NCBI GenBank assembly: GCA_030998015.1
Contig: JARWMV010000252.1
Coordinates: 496,001-560,000 of the forward strand
Length of the DNA: 64,000 bases
Reading direction: 5' to 3'
Source: Ceratorhiza oryzae-sativae
Lineage: Eukaryota > Basidiomycota > Agaricomycetes > Cantharellales > Ceratobasidiaceae
A program made the position numbers and the translations under genes. This document shows, piece by piece, positions 12,901-25,349 of the stretch (the stretch's first letter is position 1; each line of letters opens with the position of its first letter). The notes beneath the pieces were generated by a model, which saw nothing but the letters and a program-made list of their open reading frames with translations, searched no databases and had not been told where the DNA came from.

Positions 12901-13548
12901 CAGATGCAAACTATCGAAACACTGGCCAATGCGATACACACAGAATGGATTGCGTTTACAGACAACAGACAAGCAGGGATCAACTCAAATCGAAGGAGAG
13001 AATTTTTGCGAGCCACTGTATCGATCGTGGGCAACGTGTATAGGACAAACAGTGAAAAAAAAAGGAAAGGAAAGGAAGGCCATAGAACCCAACCCACATG
13101 GAAGGGGTATATTACACAAAGGGCGGGCAAGGTGAGTGGGGGGGGGGGGGGAAGGGGATGAGCAAAAAAACAAAGCGCCCGTCGACTGCTAGAGCTAACA
13201 AGCCATAAGTCCTAATAGGAGTGACAATGGAAAACATATGCAATTCATCGGGTGGATGAAGTGAGATAACGACGAAAGATATGGGATTCAGCAGGATCCA
13301 GAGGCCGCCTCGCCCGGTCGTGTATTTCTAAAGGGCGGTTTCATAACAAGATGGGGTCATAAGGGTGTGATCGTAAAGGGCGTGCGTCCTGAGGGCCATG
13401 CTGATACCTAGTACATGTAAACGGTTCAAGAGACAATTGGGGCTGATGATAAAACCTGAAAGAATCCGAGGAGACAAGCGGTCGCAATACCAGCCCGGCG
13501 CGCAGAGGCGAAGGTTCGTGAAGGAAAGAAAGCGGCGGCCGCGATCGT
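9920..13548. other. Intergenic region between the convergent CBM21 genes
   Basis: The T-rich part up to about 10550 is probably 3' UTR of the left gene. The rest holds simple tracts: a TTTC-type repeat near 11204-11226, a C-run near 11301 and a G-run near 13138-13152. A stretch near 12660-12840 reads in one frame as a protein-like piece (YENLRAGPPLKDPQG), but I could not extend it into a gene. Confidence 0.5.
9954..10014 (+). other. Possible intron in the 3' untranslated region of CBM21 copy 1
   Basis: A strong donor (gtaagtt) 34 nt after the stop codon and an acceptor (ttgccag) enclose 61 nt with a branch-like aactgat. Size and signals match the coding introns here. The T-rich sequence from 10015 to about 10550 suits the rest of the 3' UTR. 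Confidence 0.35.
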
Positions 13549-16427
13549 TTAGAGACCGGCAAAGCCGCTAGGGGTGCTCCATTTCGTATATGCTGCCCCC
13601 GCAGTGCCAGGTGTGCCGAGCACGAAGCTTCCTCCGCGAGGAATTCCGTTCTTCGACGTCGTAACAGGCGAGCTCGTACCAGAGCCTGCAGGAGATCCGC
13701 GAGGGGTCGAATTGGGAGAGGTGACAAGCGGCCCATTGGTCATTCCCAGGGCCCCAAGCGCGGATGTCGTAGACGAGCCATCGAAGAAAGACGGGATCGA
13801 GCCTGTGGGGGTACTTCCTGGAGACGACTGATGGAAGCAGAAGCGACTGAGCACCTCTGAGTATGGGAGTGTTGCAGACGATCCCGCCTTTGCATCGCTG
13901 CCCTTTTCGGCACTTGGCGAGGATGTCTCAGGCGGGCTCGAGGGACTGGTAATCAATATCGAGGTCGATGGGGAAGAGGACGGGGAAAGCAGGCCGTTGT
14001 CCTGGGGTTGAGGCAATACAGACGATGGGGGTAGCGGTTTACGCTTCATGGGCGGCGAAGACGAAGGTGAGTTGTGGGCTGAGTCGGGAGGAGTGAGAGT
14101 AGCAGGCATCTGAAAAAAAAGGGCCAAGTCCGCACGACATTAAATAATTAAAATACTATCGACATTATCTCTCCGCTGCGTACCTTCATTGGCGCAATAT
14201 CTGGCGATGGCACGAATACATCATGTGTCTCTGCCTGACGAGAGTCCGCTCCAAAGTCGCTGGTCATTAAACCAAGCTCTCCTTTCTTGGACGTCTCTGG
14301 AGACGACGGCGGGCTGATGCGGTCTCCATCCTCCAGCGGCTTCTTTTCAAAAGGCTTGCCGGGTAGTGGTGCCTTGGGCGCACCGCCATTGGCCGTCGGG
14401 CTGACGTAATTCGACAGACGCAGGTGGAGCACGTGAGAAGAGGGACCACTCTGAGCCGGCGCCTTGATCGGAGGAGGTGGAGTGACGACCGATGTTGAAA
14501 ATGAACGTGGCTTTGTCAGAGGGGCGGGTGGAGCCGTGACCGGAGCCGGAGCCGGAGGAGGCGCGACCGCATCCGAATGGTACGTAAACTGGGGAGGGGA
14601 GAATAGCTTGGAGTTAGAAGATTGGTCTCCGTTTACTCCATTCTTAGTGCCAGATCCCTCGGTTGGGGCAGGGCGCTCAAACTCGACGCGGTAATTTTGC
14701 CCGTTGTTATTGTCCCACCATTCCCCCACACCGTGTGCATCGTATCGGACCACGCAAAACAGGGTGCGATTGGGCAAGTTGCGCTCAATGTCATCCAGTT
14801 TGACGGTAAACGTAAACTTGTCCCACGAAGCGTCGCTGGCTCCTGGGATGATGCCCGGTGGGAGACTGGCACTGTATGTGGCCAGGATCTCGCTTGCGGT
14901 TTCCCAGTTATCCGTCGTGTATCGCACGACAACGGATTTTCCAAAGGCCACGTTTCGGACTAGAACCGTTCCGTGCAAACGCGGCGGGCGAACGGGTGGC
15001 AGGGACAGATACTGGAGGTGGACGTGTGCGTGCGGGGGTGGCTGGAACGCAAGTTGCGAGGTCGTTGGGGCAAGGCGAACGAACGTGGGCGCTGAAGGGG
15101 CGCGGGGGAAAGGATACCCGCGGTTGGGTTCGGTTTCGGTTTCGGTTTCAGTGTCATCTGCGCCCCCGTACTCGCCAGAAACGGCGACTGGGCGTGCGCC
15201 CTTGTCAAACACGACGACGGACTCGAGCCTAGATGATCGTTAGGTCAATGGTACATACAACGGACATAATACGCACCCTAACTCCTTGAAGTGGACTCGG
15301 GGAGTTGTGGGCGCGCTCTTTGCAATCGGGCGAGGCCCACCCATCGATGAGATGTTAGGTGAGCTCAAAGAGGACTTGAGGCTAGGTTTCAGCGGCTGGC
15401 CATTGGATTTACGTATGATAGGCGTGCTCGCTCCAGACTCTGTTGGCGAGTGACGACCGTATTTGTCAAGCCTGGCGTCGGCCATAGACGCCGAGCGCCC
15501 GTGGCCGCCCCCGGTGGAGTTCTTGTGGGCGGGTCCGGCGAGATGTCGGGCTCCGAGTCCGGCGCTAGACGCAGCCGGAATCATCGACGACGAGGCCGAT
15601 CGGATCATCGGTGAGGGCACATCGACGTCATCGGCGCTGCCGTTGGGCAATGACGACGTAAAGTGAGACAATGACCCGAGGGGGATAACGGCGGCCCTCC
15701 GGGTGATTGGCTCGTTGGCGGCTGGCTCTGGAGAGAGCAGGGGAAAGGGGACCGACTTGTCGTCGTCCTCGGCAGCCTCGCGCTTGGTGTATGCGGCCGA
15801 GGTGTCGATTGAGAGCGTTTTTGCGAGCGAGGGGGATGCGCGCGGGGAGGTTCCGTTGGACGCCCACGCTGGGTGGGCGGGCTGTGGGGTGGGGGTGGGG
15901 GTGATGTCGCTGTCATCCTCTGACTTGAGCCCGGGGCCGTGTTCGGTCGAGGGGCTGCCTTTGGGGCTGGTGGACGCACTCTCGGACGAGTCGTCGTCGC
16001 CGACGCTGAACTTGGCCTTGCGCTCGCGGCTGTTGCTGCGCTCGGGCATGGGGACCGGCGGGGCGCCCAGCGCGGCCAAGGATCGGGGGACAGACGCGTT
16101 GGCCGTCGCGGGGGTCGCGAGATCGATTGCCGAGGGCGGTGCGGACGACTTGACACGTCGGGGGAGGCCGCGCAGAGGTTTGTGCGCACCGGGGCCGCGC
16201 TCTTGAGAAAAGTTGATCATGCCTACAGACGGATTGCGGGTACGGCGTGTGGACTGGGCTGGCGGGGAGCACGAAGGATTGCTGCCAAACAGACGAGATA
16301 GCGTAAGTATAAGAGAGGGGCGCACTGAGAAGGGAACGGACCCTTGCGTGGGACGGGGAAAGTGGGGCACATCAACCGCCGTAAAGGCAGACGAAGGCGG
16401 CGAGTATGGCATCGCGGGCAGTAGCAC
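13549..16427 (-). CDS. CBM21 glycogen-targeting PP1 regulatory subunit, copy 2
   Basis: Three exons on the minus strand, 15277-16427, 14184-15228 and 13549-14109, give about 918 residues from the Met at 16427. Starts at 16412 or 16222 are also possible. The layout is that of copy 1: a Ser/Pro-rich N-terminus, the PP1 motif PRVHF (15288-15299), an intron, then LESVVVFDKGARPVAV and a CBM21 domain at about 14680-15060 with VAFGKSVVVRYTTDNWE, FTVKLDD and GEWWDNNNGQNYRVEF. The first intron sits at the same place and phase as in copy 1. The second intron (14110-14183) precedes MPATLTPPDS; the matching LTLTPPDS stretch of copy 1 has no intron. The inferred role is PP1 targeting to glycogen, perhaps with different regulation, since the flanking disordered parts differ strongly. 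Confidence 0.87.
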
Positions 16428-16968
16428 ACCGATCTATCGCCAGGCGTCTGGCTGCAGACAGCGTGGTCAGCAACCGCGTTCCCAATGACGTCCGACCCAA
16501 CCACATATCGGGCTGGGCCTGCATATACACTCACTGTGTCGGCCGACGCTGGTGTGGCGGCGGGCGGGCGGGCGCGGCGGTCGTCGGGCGGCGGCGGGTG
16601 GTGGTGGCGCGATGGACCCAAGCAACAAGCTGCGACTGCTTGTCTGCCTATGTGGGTGTTGGAGAGAGGGGAAGTCAACCGGACGGGGGCTGTGGTGGGA
16701 GGGATATGGGATCAGACATTTCACCCGGCGCTTAGCAGAAACACAATTGCAAATGGGCGTTGCAAATAGCTGCTTCTCAGTATCGCTGACATTGTACCTC
16801 GCCGGGGAGGGGGCCTAGCCTGATCGTGCCGATTGGATGCATCCATGTGCTTTCCCCGCACTCCCTTGCGCATCTAGGGCCCGTCCTCGCGCGTCCCTCG
16901 AGCCCTCTCGCGCGTTGCCCACGGCACCCAGCGCGCTGCAGGCGTTCGCCGTGTGTCGTCGTCGCAGC

Positions 16969-16976
16969 TATATAAT
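16969..16976 (+). promoter_or_regulatory. TATA-like element
   Basis: TATATAAT lies in GC-rich surroundings about 190 nt before the ATG of the doubtful gene at 17162. It could also be chance sequence. Confidence 0.25.
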
Positions 16977-17161
16977 CCCGGGGCGGCCGTGCATACATCC
17001 CCGTCTGAGCCCGCCGAGTGCTGCGCCGTGCGCTTCCGCACCGACCAAGCTCGGTCGCCCAGGCCGCGCCCCAGATCTGGGCCAACCCCATCGATGCACG
17101 TTATCATCCGCTCCGGCGCGTAGCTCGCTCACATAAACGAACCCAAGGTCCAGCTCGCCAG

Positions 17162-17724
17162 ATGCCGAAGCCTTCTCCCCGTCGCTCGTCTGGCTCAAGT
17201 CCTCGTCTGGCTTCCTCATTCTCGATCACCGTGTGGTGCCCTCCTCACCCTGCATCGCTCCCAGTGGATCCCTAGGTCCCGTGTCAGGACTCAATTGCGA
17301 TCCTCCTTGCTCCCCCTCAGGAAGACCAGAACAGAACACCTCCACCCGCCATCTGGAGTCTTGCCATCAAGCACGACATGCCTGGCCCCCCATCCAAGCA
17401 TCCCCATTCCACAGGTCGAATGTACCTGTCCGTGGCGGCCACGCTCCCCCAGGCTTCAATGTCAGCCGGGGCCAATGCTTGAGTCTATCCACCCTTGAAT
17501 CGCCCCTCCCGAACCACGCAAATCCCACAACCCACCACGGTACACACCAAACTCGGGTATCAAATCGGACGTTCAGGGCTGGCAATCTCCAGCACCACCG
17601 TTGCGGTCTGCGCCCAACCCCCCTGTTCATCATTGCCATACTCGCGTGCGTAGTATCAGAACAACGTACGTACGTGTCAGTCAAGAGCACGGCCAGCCTG
17701 GTTATCGGGTCAAACAGGAGGTGA
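17162..17724 (+). CDS. Doubtful small gene, function unknown
   Basis: An ATG with a Ser-rich start (MPKPSPRRSSGSS) follows a TATA-like element. Plausible splice signals near 17230-17320 and 17416-17453 would link it to a frame ending at 17724, which contains a short hydrophobic run (LFIIAILACVV). No family was recognised. The composition is Pro/His-rich, and several other splice combinations work as well. The locus may be transcribed, but the protein should be treated as unproven. Confidence 0.18.
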
Positions 17725-20511
17725 ACACGCGCGTTCGATGATGGCTCCATCGCGAGCTCCGCACCACCAGCACTCTCGACGCCGGCTGCATCGTGCTGTA
17801 CGAATGACGAATCTGGGGTTACGCCCCCCGTCCTAATCTCACCCCAGTGACGTTGGAGCAGCGTGTACTCCCCACATTACGCATTGTCTAGGCGGGCCAT
17901 GGTGGGGTAATAGGTGTCTCGTATCGCCTTGGCTAGCTCTGCCCCGATTCTTGTCCATGTGTTTCTGTACCCGATACAGCACTCGTAATAAAAGAGCCAT
18001 TTATAAGCGAAAATCCCCCTATTTACTGATCGGACTGTCAACCTTGACAGTAGCTGCGACATTTCAGCCCAGAACAGCCCGTATCTTGTTCATCCTGGGC
18101 GCCCAAGGTTAAGTCTATACTCAGGGCAAGGGTTACCACCTTTAGACAAGTCCTACATTCAAAGCCTATACATTGCCATCCTGCCCTAACGACAAAATTG
18201 GTCGTCGTATTCATCGCTCAAACGCCAATCCCGCGACGAAGCGAAGCGCATCACCCCGCATCGCGCCAGGAAGCGCTCTATATATTCGGGTGTGAAAATA
18301 TTTGTCAATCACACAGGCTAAGACTTACTCGGACTAGAATTAATGAAAATTTTCGACCCACCGGCCGCCGCCGCATTCAGCCATGGCTGAGCTGGTTGAA
18401 ACTCAGAACAACCGTATCAATCATAAATCACACACACAACAGCAGCCCTTATCAAGCGCGTTCGGCTCGGGATACAATGGGTTCTCCACCGCTCTTTCAA
18501 AAAGGCGCCGTGACCCCCACCGTTCGACTCCGAAATTTCTGTTGAAATTCACGCGTTGCCTCGACCCAAGCAAATCCCGACGTCGCCACAAATCAGTCAC
18601 GTGCCGTCATTTTCCCGGGCGTTAAATTCGCCGAGAAGCGGGACGGAGGGCGATGATGATCGGCGCTGCTCGCGATCGTCGATGTCGGGACCTGCTAATT
18701 TCCGTCTATATCGAGCACAAAGCAACGAAAATCAATTTATTCGATCGAGCTCAGCCGCCCGGTGCCGCGGCTGTCGGTCCGGCTCAGGGGGGGAGCAGAG
18801 GTCACGGGTACGCTGAATGGGCGTCCACCGCAGAGGGTGAGAAAATGACGTCGATTAAAAGCGCACGCAGGTACAAAAACGCGACAAGATTCCCCCGTGT
18901 GCGGGGAAGACCAATCGGAACTGCAACTGGGCTTGGTTGCTGCTCGTATTGACCCTGGGCCACCTCGTTGTGCGGATGTGCTGCCTATCGTCTCTGGATC
19001 GTGGTACCGATCTCGGTCTCTGCCTCCGTAGCAGTTGAGGTTGTGCGCGTTACGCCGATCGTTCTCGTATCTGTCTGCCATGCACCCGGAACACTTGCTG
19101 TCGCCTCTGCACTCATCCGAATATCTCGAACTATGTCTGTGTCATCCTGATTACGACAACGCCCTTCTAGAAATAATTCACAGCTCCAGCGGCTTCAGGC
19201 TCGGCGCTGGCCGGTATTCCAGGATATTTGCATATTACCACGAGTTACAAATGGTTGGTCGAACAACCCCTTTTTTGTTTTCACCTGTTCAATTCTACAA
19301 TGAATCCTCGGAGAGAATCTCCACTTAGCCCTAGATAGAATACCGTACGAGACTTACCGATCACGATCCCGCTCGCGGCGTCAATCAAATCAATCGCATG
19401 TATCTCGTTTCAAAGTCTTTGTGAAATCTAGTCGTCAGCATCCTCGTCCTAATTCGCTAGGTCTGTAGCCCAATGTAGGCATCTCATATTGGCTCATGCG
19501 AGCTGTGCTCACCTAGACAACACCTAGGGTCATGCCTTCGAACACATACGCCCAGTCCGCTGATCACACTTCCTCCAACGTGGTGATCATGACAAACACA
19601 AGGACGTACCACCCCCCGCATCTACAGCCTGCGTCCTTTCAACCCTCAACGGGAAATGCATGAGCGATTGACGAGATTGTGCCTCGCTCGGAGGAAGATC
19701 AGTTTCGGGGGTGCTCACCTCACCGTGCTCGCTCAATGACTTTCCGAGTACCCATCCCGTCACGCGTTGATGCATCAACGAATCCCCCCACAGCATGGAA
19801 ATTTGTGCCTGGGTCAGTGTGATCTCACCTCTGCCAGCTCAACGTACAGTAACGTTTTCTAGAACGTTATACATGCTAGTGGCCCACGTACCTACAGGAC
19901 TGACGACATGACGAACACCATCCACTAGTGCGGTGCCAGCTTGGTAGGGGTCCCGTTCGACGCGGCTTTACCTGGCCCAGCCCTCCTGCGTCATCGTCCC
20001 TAGATCCCCCCCGCGTTGGCAAGGGTAGCTTCAAATGGACCTACGTATGCTGAGCAAAAGCCGTTTATGTAAGTTTATTGAACGCGTGTTGTGGCGAAAT
20101 AACATTACTGGTTAAGAGATGGCGTCATTTATCCGCAACCAGTCATTCTAACATCGAGTTGCCGCAGGGTTGCGAGACAATTATTCTGGGGTCAGCAGAA
20201 AGCCGGTGTGATCAAGGAAGGCCACAACACTCCTTATTCTGATCTGTTGCGTCCGCGCGGTAAATATTTGACAGCCGAGAGACATCTTTTGTTAAATTTT
20301 CGTAGAGAAGCGCTAAGTGTTCATCGTGAAAGGAAATTTATTTCAGTATCCATGTTCCTGCTTGTGTGTGCTACTGGCTTCTTGGGGCAAACGTCTGGGG
20401 CGGTGGTCGTTTGTTGTTGGATTGCGGACTATGTTTGTCAAGCGAAACAAGCGCCCACGAATGCGAGCTTCCCATGACCACCACCCTGCCTGGATCGCCG
20501 AGTCCAAGACC
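17725..20511. other. Stretch without a supported gene
   Basis: Only short open frames occur. Two starts look gene-like: MAELVETQNN at 18383 (plus) and a 69-codon minus frame at 19587-19796. Neither extends through convincing exons or matches a family I know. Confidence 0.45.
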
Positions 20512-21157
20512 ATGTTTGACATCAAGAGCTTGGATTGTTTGCTAGACCAAAGCATCTCACATCCATCTATTCACACGGCTGTTATCTCTGACCCGAATGG
20601 GGCCACTCTCACCTTTGTCGACACACTCGACACCACCTCGGAGGCTGAAAACCGACGCGCACGGATCATTTCTGCTTTAGGAATCGATGCATGGCGGGAA
20701 TCTGCCACTAGCAATCTTGCTCGTGAGGCCGGTCTATCGGCGGACAGCTCTGGATCTGCGAACGCTGTGGGGAGAGTCGAGTGTGAGGTATGTTTGATTA
20801 CTTCCCCACAGTGCGGGTCTTTCAAAGTTAGACTAAACAGACGATCCTCGCTGCGTAATACAGTTCGGTCGGGTACTTACACTTCCGGTCCATGGAGAAA
20901 AAATCGAAGCACTCGATCCGATCCTCCTGGTTACCCTCAACGGGACGGCAGATGCACCTTGGTCGAGTTTGCAGGAGAAGGTGTGTACGATCAGTCAAGC
21001 CGTGTCTAACCCAGAGCCCACCTCTTCCCTTATCTGCTTCCTCTAGGGATACGCCGTTGTCGAGCATCTGAGCTCATCGATTGCCTCAATTGGCGAAGAG
21101 CTGAAAAGCGGTCAAACCCCGCCGATGATGAAGTACAATCAACCCCGAGGCCGATGA
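20512..21157 (+). CDS. Roadblock/LC7-fold protein, possible Ragulator/EGO-type subunit
   Basis: Three exons, 20512-20787, 20864-20980 and 21047-21157, all join in phase 0 and give 167 residues. The order of elements fits the roadblock fold: an N-terminal helix (DIKSLDCLLDQSI), a strand and turn (HTAVISDPNGATLTFVDTL), a helix (ENRRARIISALGIDAW), two strands (CEFGRVLTLPVHGE, then DPILLVTLNG) and a C-terminal helix (YAVVEHLSSSIASIGEEL). Such proteins pair up as scaffolds in LAMTOR/Ragulator, which anchors Rag GTPases and TORC1 on the vacuole, or act as dynein light chains. LAMTOR2 is my closest guess by layout only. The first intron must skip two earlier AG sites; with the acceptor before 20864 no frame problem remains. 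The loop between the helix and strand 2 is unusually long. Confidence 0.5.
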
Positions 21158-22790
21158 TCCTTGAAAAAAATTTGCTGTCAGTCGCTTGCGTTACATTGTC
21201 CACGCCTGAATGGGTTTCACGTTGCTCTGTAATCGAATGCTATCGCGGATTCTTGATTTCATGGTTGGAATGGTCCAATAAATAGACAGGGCTCAAGAGG
21301 CCAGGAACCTATTCTTCACAGCCCGTGTTGCGGGGCTTCAAGTTTGGCTGTCATCACCGCCAGCGTTTTCCCCCATCCAATCCGGATACATGGCATTCTC
21401 GTGCTCGTATTTGATGGCCTTCAAACTAGGCCAGCTCACTTGCGGACAGGACAGACTTGGCCTCAAACAATATTTGATGCATTCCCATGATTCATGCTCA
21501 ACAGCAGCTTTGAACAGCTCATTCCTTGATCGTCTCATCGGCGACAGTATCGCATCGCGCTGAGACCTCAGATTACTTGCCGGTTCATGGCCAGATCATA
21601 GTCGAGACACGCGTTCCAGAGTGGTTGTTTATCACGCAGACGTTAAACAGTCTTAGTCAAGCCCGATATTGACAACTTTATGTAAATAACATAGTGAGGC
21701 AACATTTCCGTAGACTATGAGAAGCAGAACGATCACGCGGTCTAGTCTACCAAATAGTCATTAGAACTATCGTCAGCACTCGCTTGCCGAAATGCAGTGC
21801 CTCGGGTTTATTTGGTTCATTCTGGATGCTAGTCCTGTTTATACCCAATATGTATATCTAGTCTGAGGTAGCGGGTATCTATGGCAAGTAGCATGCTTCC
21901 TTGTGGCACGTCTGAAATCGCAACATAACTAGTAAATGTTGCAATAAAGGTGCTAGGGGGCTGAGTCATATAGAGACATCTACTGTTCTCAGTCCCATTC
22001 GGATTTATTAAATCTCCGTCCTGACCCGAAAGGCCATGGTGGTGCACCAAAGCTTATAACGATGAAATCCATTATTACGTACGGCGATTAGACTGAGGTA
22101 CAGCCAAGGCGCGGCTCGGAACCTGCACACAAAACAAAGGAATCGGACAACAGTGTCTACCGGGTGGCCGGAGATATATCGAAAATGAAAGTTGGTGAAG
22201 GACGAGTGAAATCAAGACGCTGAAGGCGGGTCGCACAGGGGGGAGTTGGTGTACCAAATGAACGATCGTGTGGCGAGTATCCACTTGGTGTTGAGGATTG
22301 GTGATATGAAAATTACTATTAATGATTATAGCATTGAAGAATCCAGTTGTTCTAAGTTTATAAAAGTAGAACCGGCTCGAATACAACATACTCTACAGTC
22401 GGAATTTCACGACCGTGTAACTCCGTTGCGGGACAACGGGTAAACGTACATCCAGCTTGCTGAATCAGATATAGCCATGTTGTCGCCAGAATTTGAATGG
22501 TTGTAATTATTCTCAAGGTCGGAAGACTTCTCAATTCTCCTGGGTGTGGGTAGGATCATGAAATAAAAGGTCAAGACCGCAAAATAAGTCACGGGAGAGG
22601 TGCGCAACCAGGAGTAACTTGCACTTCTGGCAGGTGCAACTGCTGTTTTGAGAACGGTTCTTATAGTCCTTCGTGAAATAAACTCGACTTCTTCCGGGTA
22701 TACTATTTAGCGGTCGTTGTTGAGTAGGCCACATGCTCCGGGAATTTCTGACCACTTGCTACGATGTGGCATGTATATCCGTGGAGGCGG
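21158..22790. other. AT-richer intergenic region
   Basis: No coding signal is seen. The first part is presumably 3' UTR of the roadblock-type gene. The last few hundred bases act as promoter for the tannase gene. Confidence 0.5.
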
Positions 22791-22798
22791 TTTATAAG
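22791..22798 (+). promoter_or_regulatory. Probable TATA box of the tannase gene
   Basis: TTTATAAG lies 76 nt before the tannase ATG and is followed by a pyrimidine-rich tract, a common arrangement around fungal transcription starts. Confidence 0.5.
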
Positions 22799-22873
22799 GC
22801 CCCAGATTAACAAACTACTTCCCCAGCCTTCATCCCACTGCTCCCCCGCAGAGTTGAAGCTAGTCTCCCCAAC

Positions 22874-25349
22874 ATGCTCGTCTCCTTCCTCGCTGTCTCA
22901 GCGGCCATTTATGGTGTCTCCGCAAAGGCCCTAGACTGTCCCGGCTTGCTCAACAAATCAAAAGCGCTCATACCTGGACTCAAACCTTATGTCGCTGCTG
23001 TGTATGATCATCTTTGCGTTGTTTGGCGTGTTAATGACCAACCCTGTTTGCCAGGCACCCAGCAAACGTGACGTTTTCTACACCAGATGCCGGCCCTGCG
23101 TATCCCCAACCAGTGCCAGACTTGCCAGAGTTCTGTCGGTTTGGAGCGGAGTACAACACGTCCAAGACGTCCAAGTTCCGGTTCGAGGTATGGTTGCCGA
23201 CTGCAGAGCACTGGAATGGTGAGGATCAGAGCTGCAGAGAAGCGACGAGGTTATTGACTGAGCATTTGGCTAGGACGGTTCGCATTTGTAAGTGTCATGT
23301 AGATCGAATCCGAACGTGTCTGAACTGTTTCCCGCTCCAGGTTGGCAACGGTGGTGTGAGTGAAGCATCCCGGTAGTAAACATCTATTCAAACAACTTTT
23401 CTAGGATGCCGGAGGGGTCAACTACCCTGTGAGTGACGTGTAAAGTTTCTCCGCTCGGCTGCATATGATTGACCTTAGATCACGCACAGGACATGGGTGT
23501 GCCGCTATCCAAGTATGGGTTTGCTGTCGCAAGCACAAATACTGGTATGTACTCTGCCTGGTAACTGTTCATTGGCTAACACACGGCCTTAGGACACAAT
23601 GGGTATGCCGGTGTGCAGTCAAACAAGAATGCTTGTACTGAAGCGTAGGCAATCCAGCACGGCAATCGACGGCACATTTGCCATTAACAATCCTGAGTCA
23701 CAGGTAAGATGCAGAGCTACTTGTAGAAGTCTGGCACATTCTGAAAATGAATTAACAGATCGATTTTGGCTATCGTGCGGTCCACTTGAGTACAACGTTC
23801 GCCAAAGCGATCACCCAAGCCTACTATGGAGACAAGTCCAAGTACAACTACTGGATTGGCTGCTCTAGCGGAGGAAAGCAAGGTACGTCGTGCATACCGA
23901 AATAATGGGCTGCTAACAAAGCCGATCGGCAGGAGTGAAGTCTGCACAGATGTTTCCTGAGGACTTTGATGGTGTTATTGCTGGGGCGCGTAAGTATAGG
24001 CAATTGTAGAGTATATACGTATGCTTATGAGACTTCTCTAGCCGCACAGTGGTGGCCACACCTGTATGTGATGTATGAACCTTTCCGCTTCCCTTTCTCA
24101 CCTTCTTTCTCCCAGCAACGGATTTACCGTGCACATAAACCTGCTAAATGCAAATCCCACCACCCCTGGTGCAGTCATCCCGGGATCTTTATTCACCGCA
24201 CTCGGCAACGAGGTTATTGCCCAATGTGACAAGCTGGATGGCGTCGCAGATGGAATTTTGACAAACGTGAGTACAACGTATGTAAACGTTGCTCGGGTTT
24301 AACGTCGCTCTAGCCAAGACTCTGCAAGCCAGACCTTTCGCGAGTCGCATGCAACTCCCCAAATCTTTCTCCTTACTTCAGTGCGACAAACTGTTTTTCG
24401 AACCCTCAGCTAGTCACACTCAAGGCGATCTATGCTAATTGGACTTCAACCTCGGGACAATTACTGTTCCCTACGTTCGAGCCTGGAAGTGAATCTGCAT
24501 GGGGGTTCACAATCAACGGGGTTCCTTTTGGGCCAGCACGTGAGCAGGCGCCCTTTCGGAATGCCTTACATATATTAATCACATCTATAGCGGATTACTT
24601 TTCTTACCAGGTCTTGAATAAAACATCCGTCTAGTGAGTCATGATAATTTGATGGTCCACCCTCGGCTTAGCCACGTCAACAGCTCGCTGAAAGTCAATG
24701 AAACGGAGCTTCAGAGGCTCACTGCAATCGGAGATGCTACTGACCCCGGTCAGACTAACGCAATCGACCCCAACCTCAAGCCTTTCTTCTCTCGAGGCGG
24801 GAAGTTGCTGCAATACCATGGATTTGCAGACCCGCTTATTCCGTAAGTAGCTCCCAGACTCATTTCGAGGGTTTCTAAGGCTGAATCCTTAATTGCTCAG
24901 ATCTGGGAGCTCCTTGTGGTATTACGAGCATGTCCGCAGCTATTTCAAAAACGCCGATATCAGCAACAGCTACCGCTTGTTCATGCTCCCTGGTGTGGGT
25001 CACTGCTCAGGTGGATCTGGTGCCGACTCATTCGGGGGCCCGGGACAGCAAAGCGTATCCCAGGGGGCTGGCGGTCAGTCGCTCGTTTTCGATGCGCAGC
25101 ATGACATGATACTGGCTACGATGCAATGGGTCGAGAAGGGAGTAGCACCCAAGTCGATCATCAGTGCCAAATATGTGAATGGAAATCGTGCACAAGGAAC
25201 TTCGTTTACTCGATTGTTTTGCCCTTACCCTCAGGTAAGAGTTCCATTTCTGCATATGCATATATCTTACCCAGTATCCACAGGCGGGAGTGTACAAGGG
25301 GGGGAACACGAACAACGCAAGCAGCTACGCATGCGGGCCATCTTATTGA
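22874..25349 (+). CDS. Secreted tannase/feruloyl esterase family enzyme
   Basis: Seventeen exons close in frame to 549 residues: 22874-23001, 23055-23218, 23274-23287, 23341-23355, 23405-23428, 23490-23544, 23593-23602, 23658-23703, 23759-23882, 23933-23989, 24042-24063, 24116-24266, 24314-24539, 24591-24633, 24672-24842, 24901-25234 and 25284-25349. The N-terminus (MLVSFLAVSAAIYGVSA) is a signal peptide. The nucleophile motif is IGCSSGGKQG (serine codon near 23884 minus 20), the acid site GFADPLIP and the histidine site LPGVGHCSGG, the triad of this family. Paired cysteines around the triad are present, including CSSGG and GHCSGG. The enzymes hydrolyse ester bonds in gallotannins or feruloylated plant cell-wall material outside the cell. 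Feruloyl esterase and tannase cannot be told apart here. It converges on the DUF1996 gene. Confidence 0.93.

Noticed and set aside
12572..13135. A 187-codon plus-strand frame between the CBM21 genes
   Set aside because: Only a short middle part looks protein-like. The rest is low in codon bias and runs into purine-rich repeats.
13138..13152. G-run and other homopolymers (also near 11301, 26030 and 33643) as functional sites
   Set aside because: Simple homopolymers are common in this sequence and show no further structure.
20841..20863. Apparent missing base in the roadblock-type gene
   Set aside because: Using the acceptor before 20864 joins CE to FGRVLTLPVHG in phase 0, so no base is missing.
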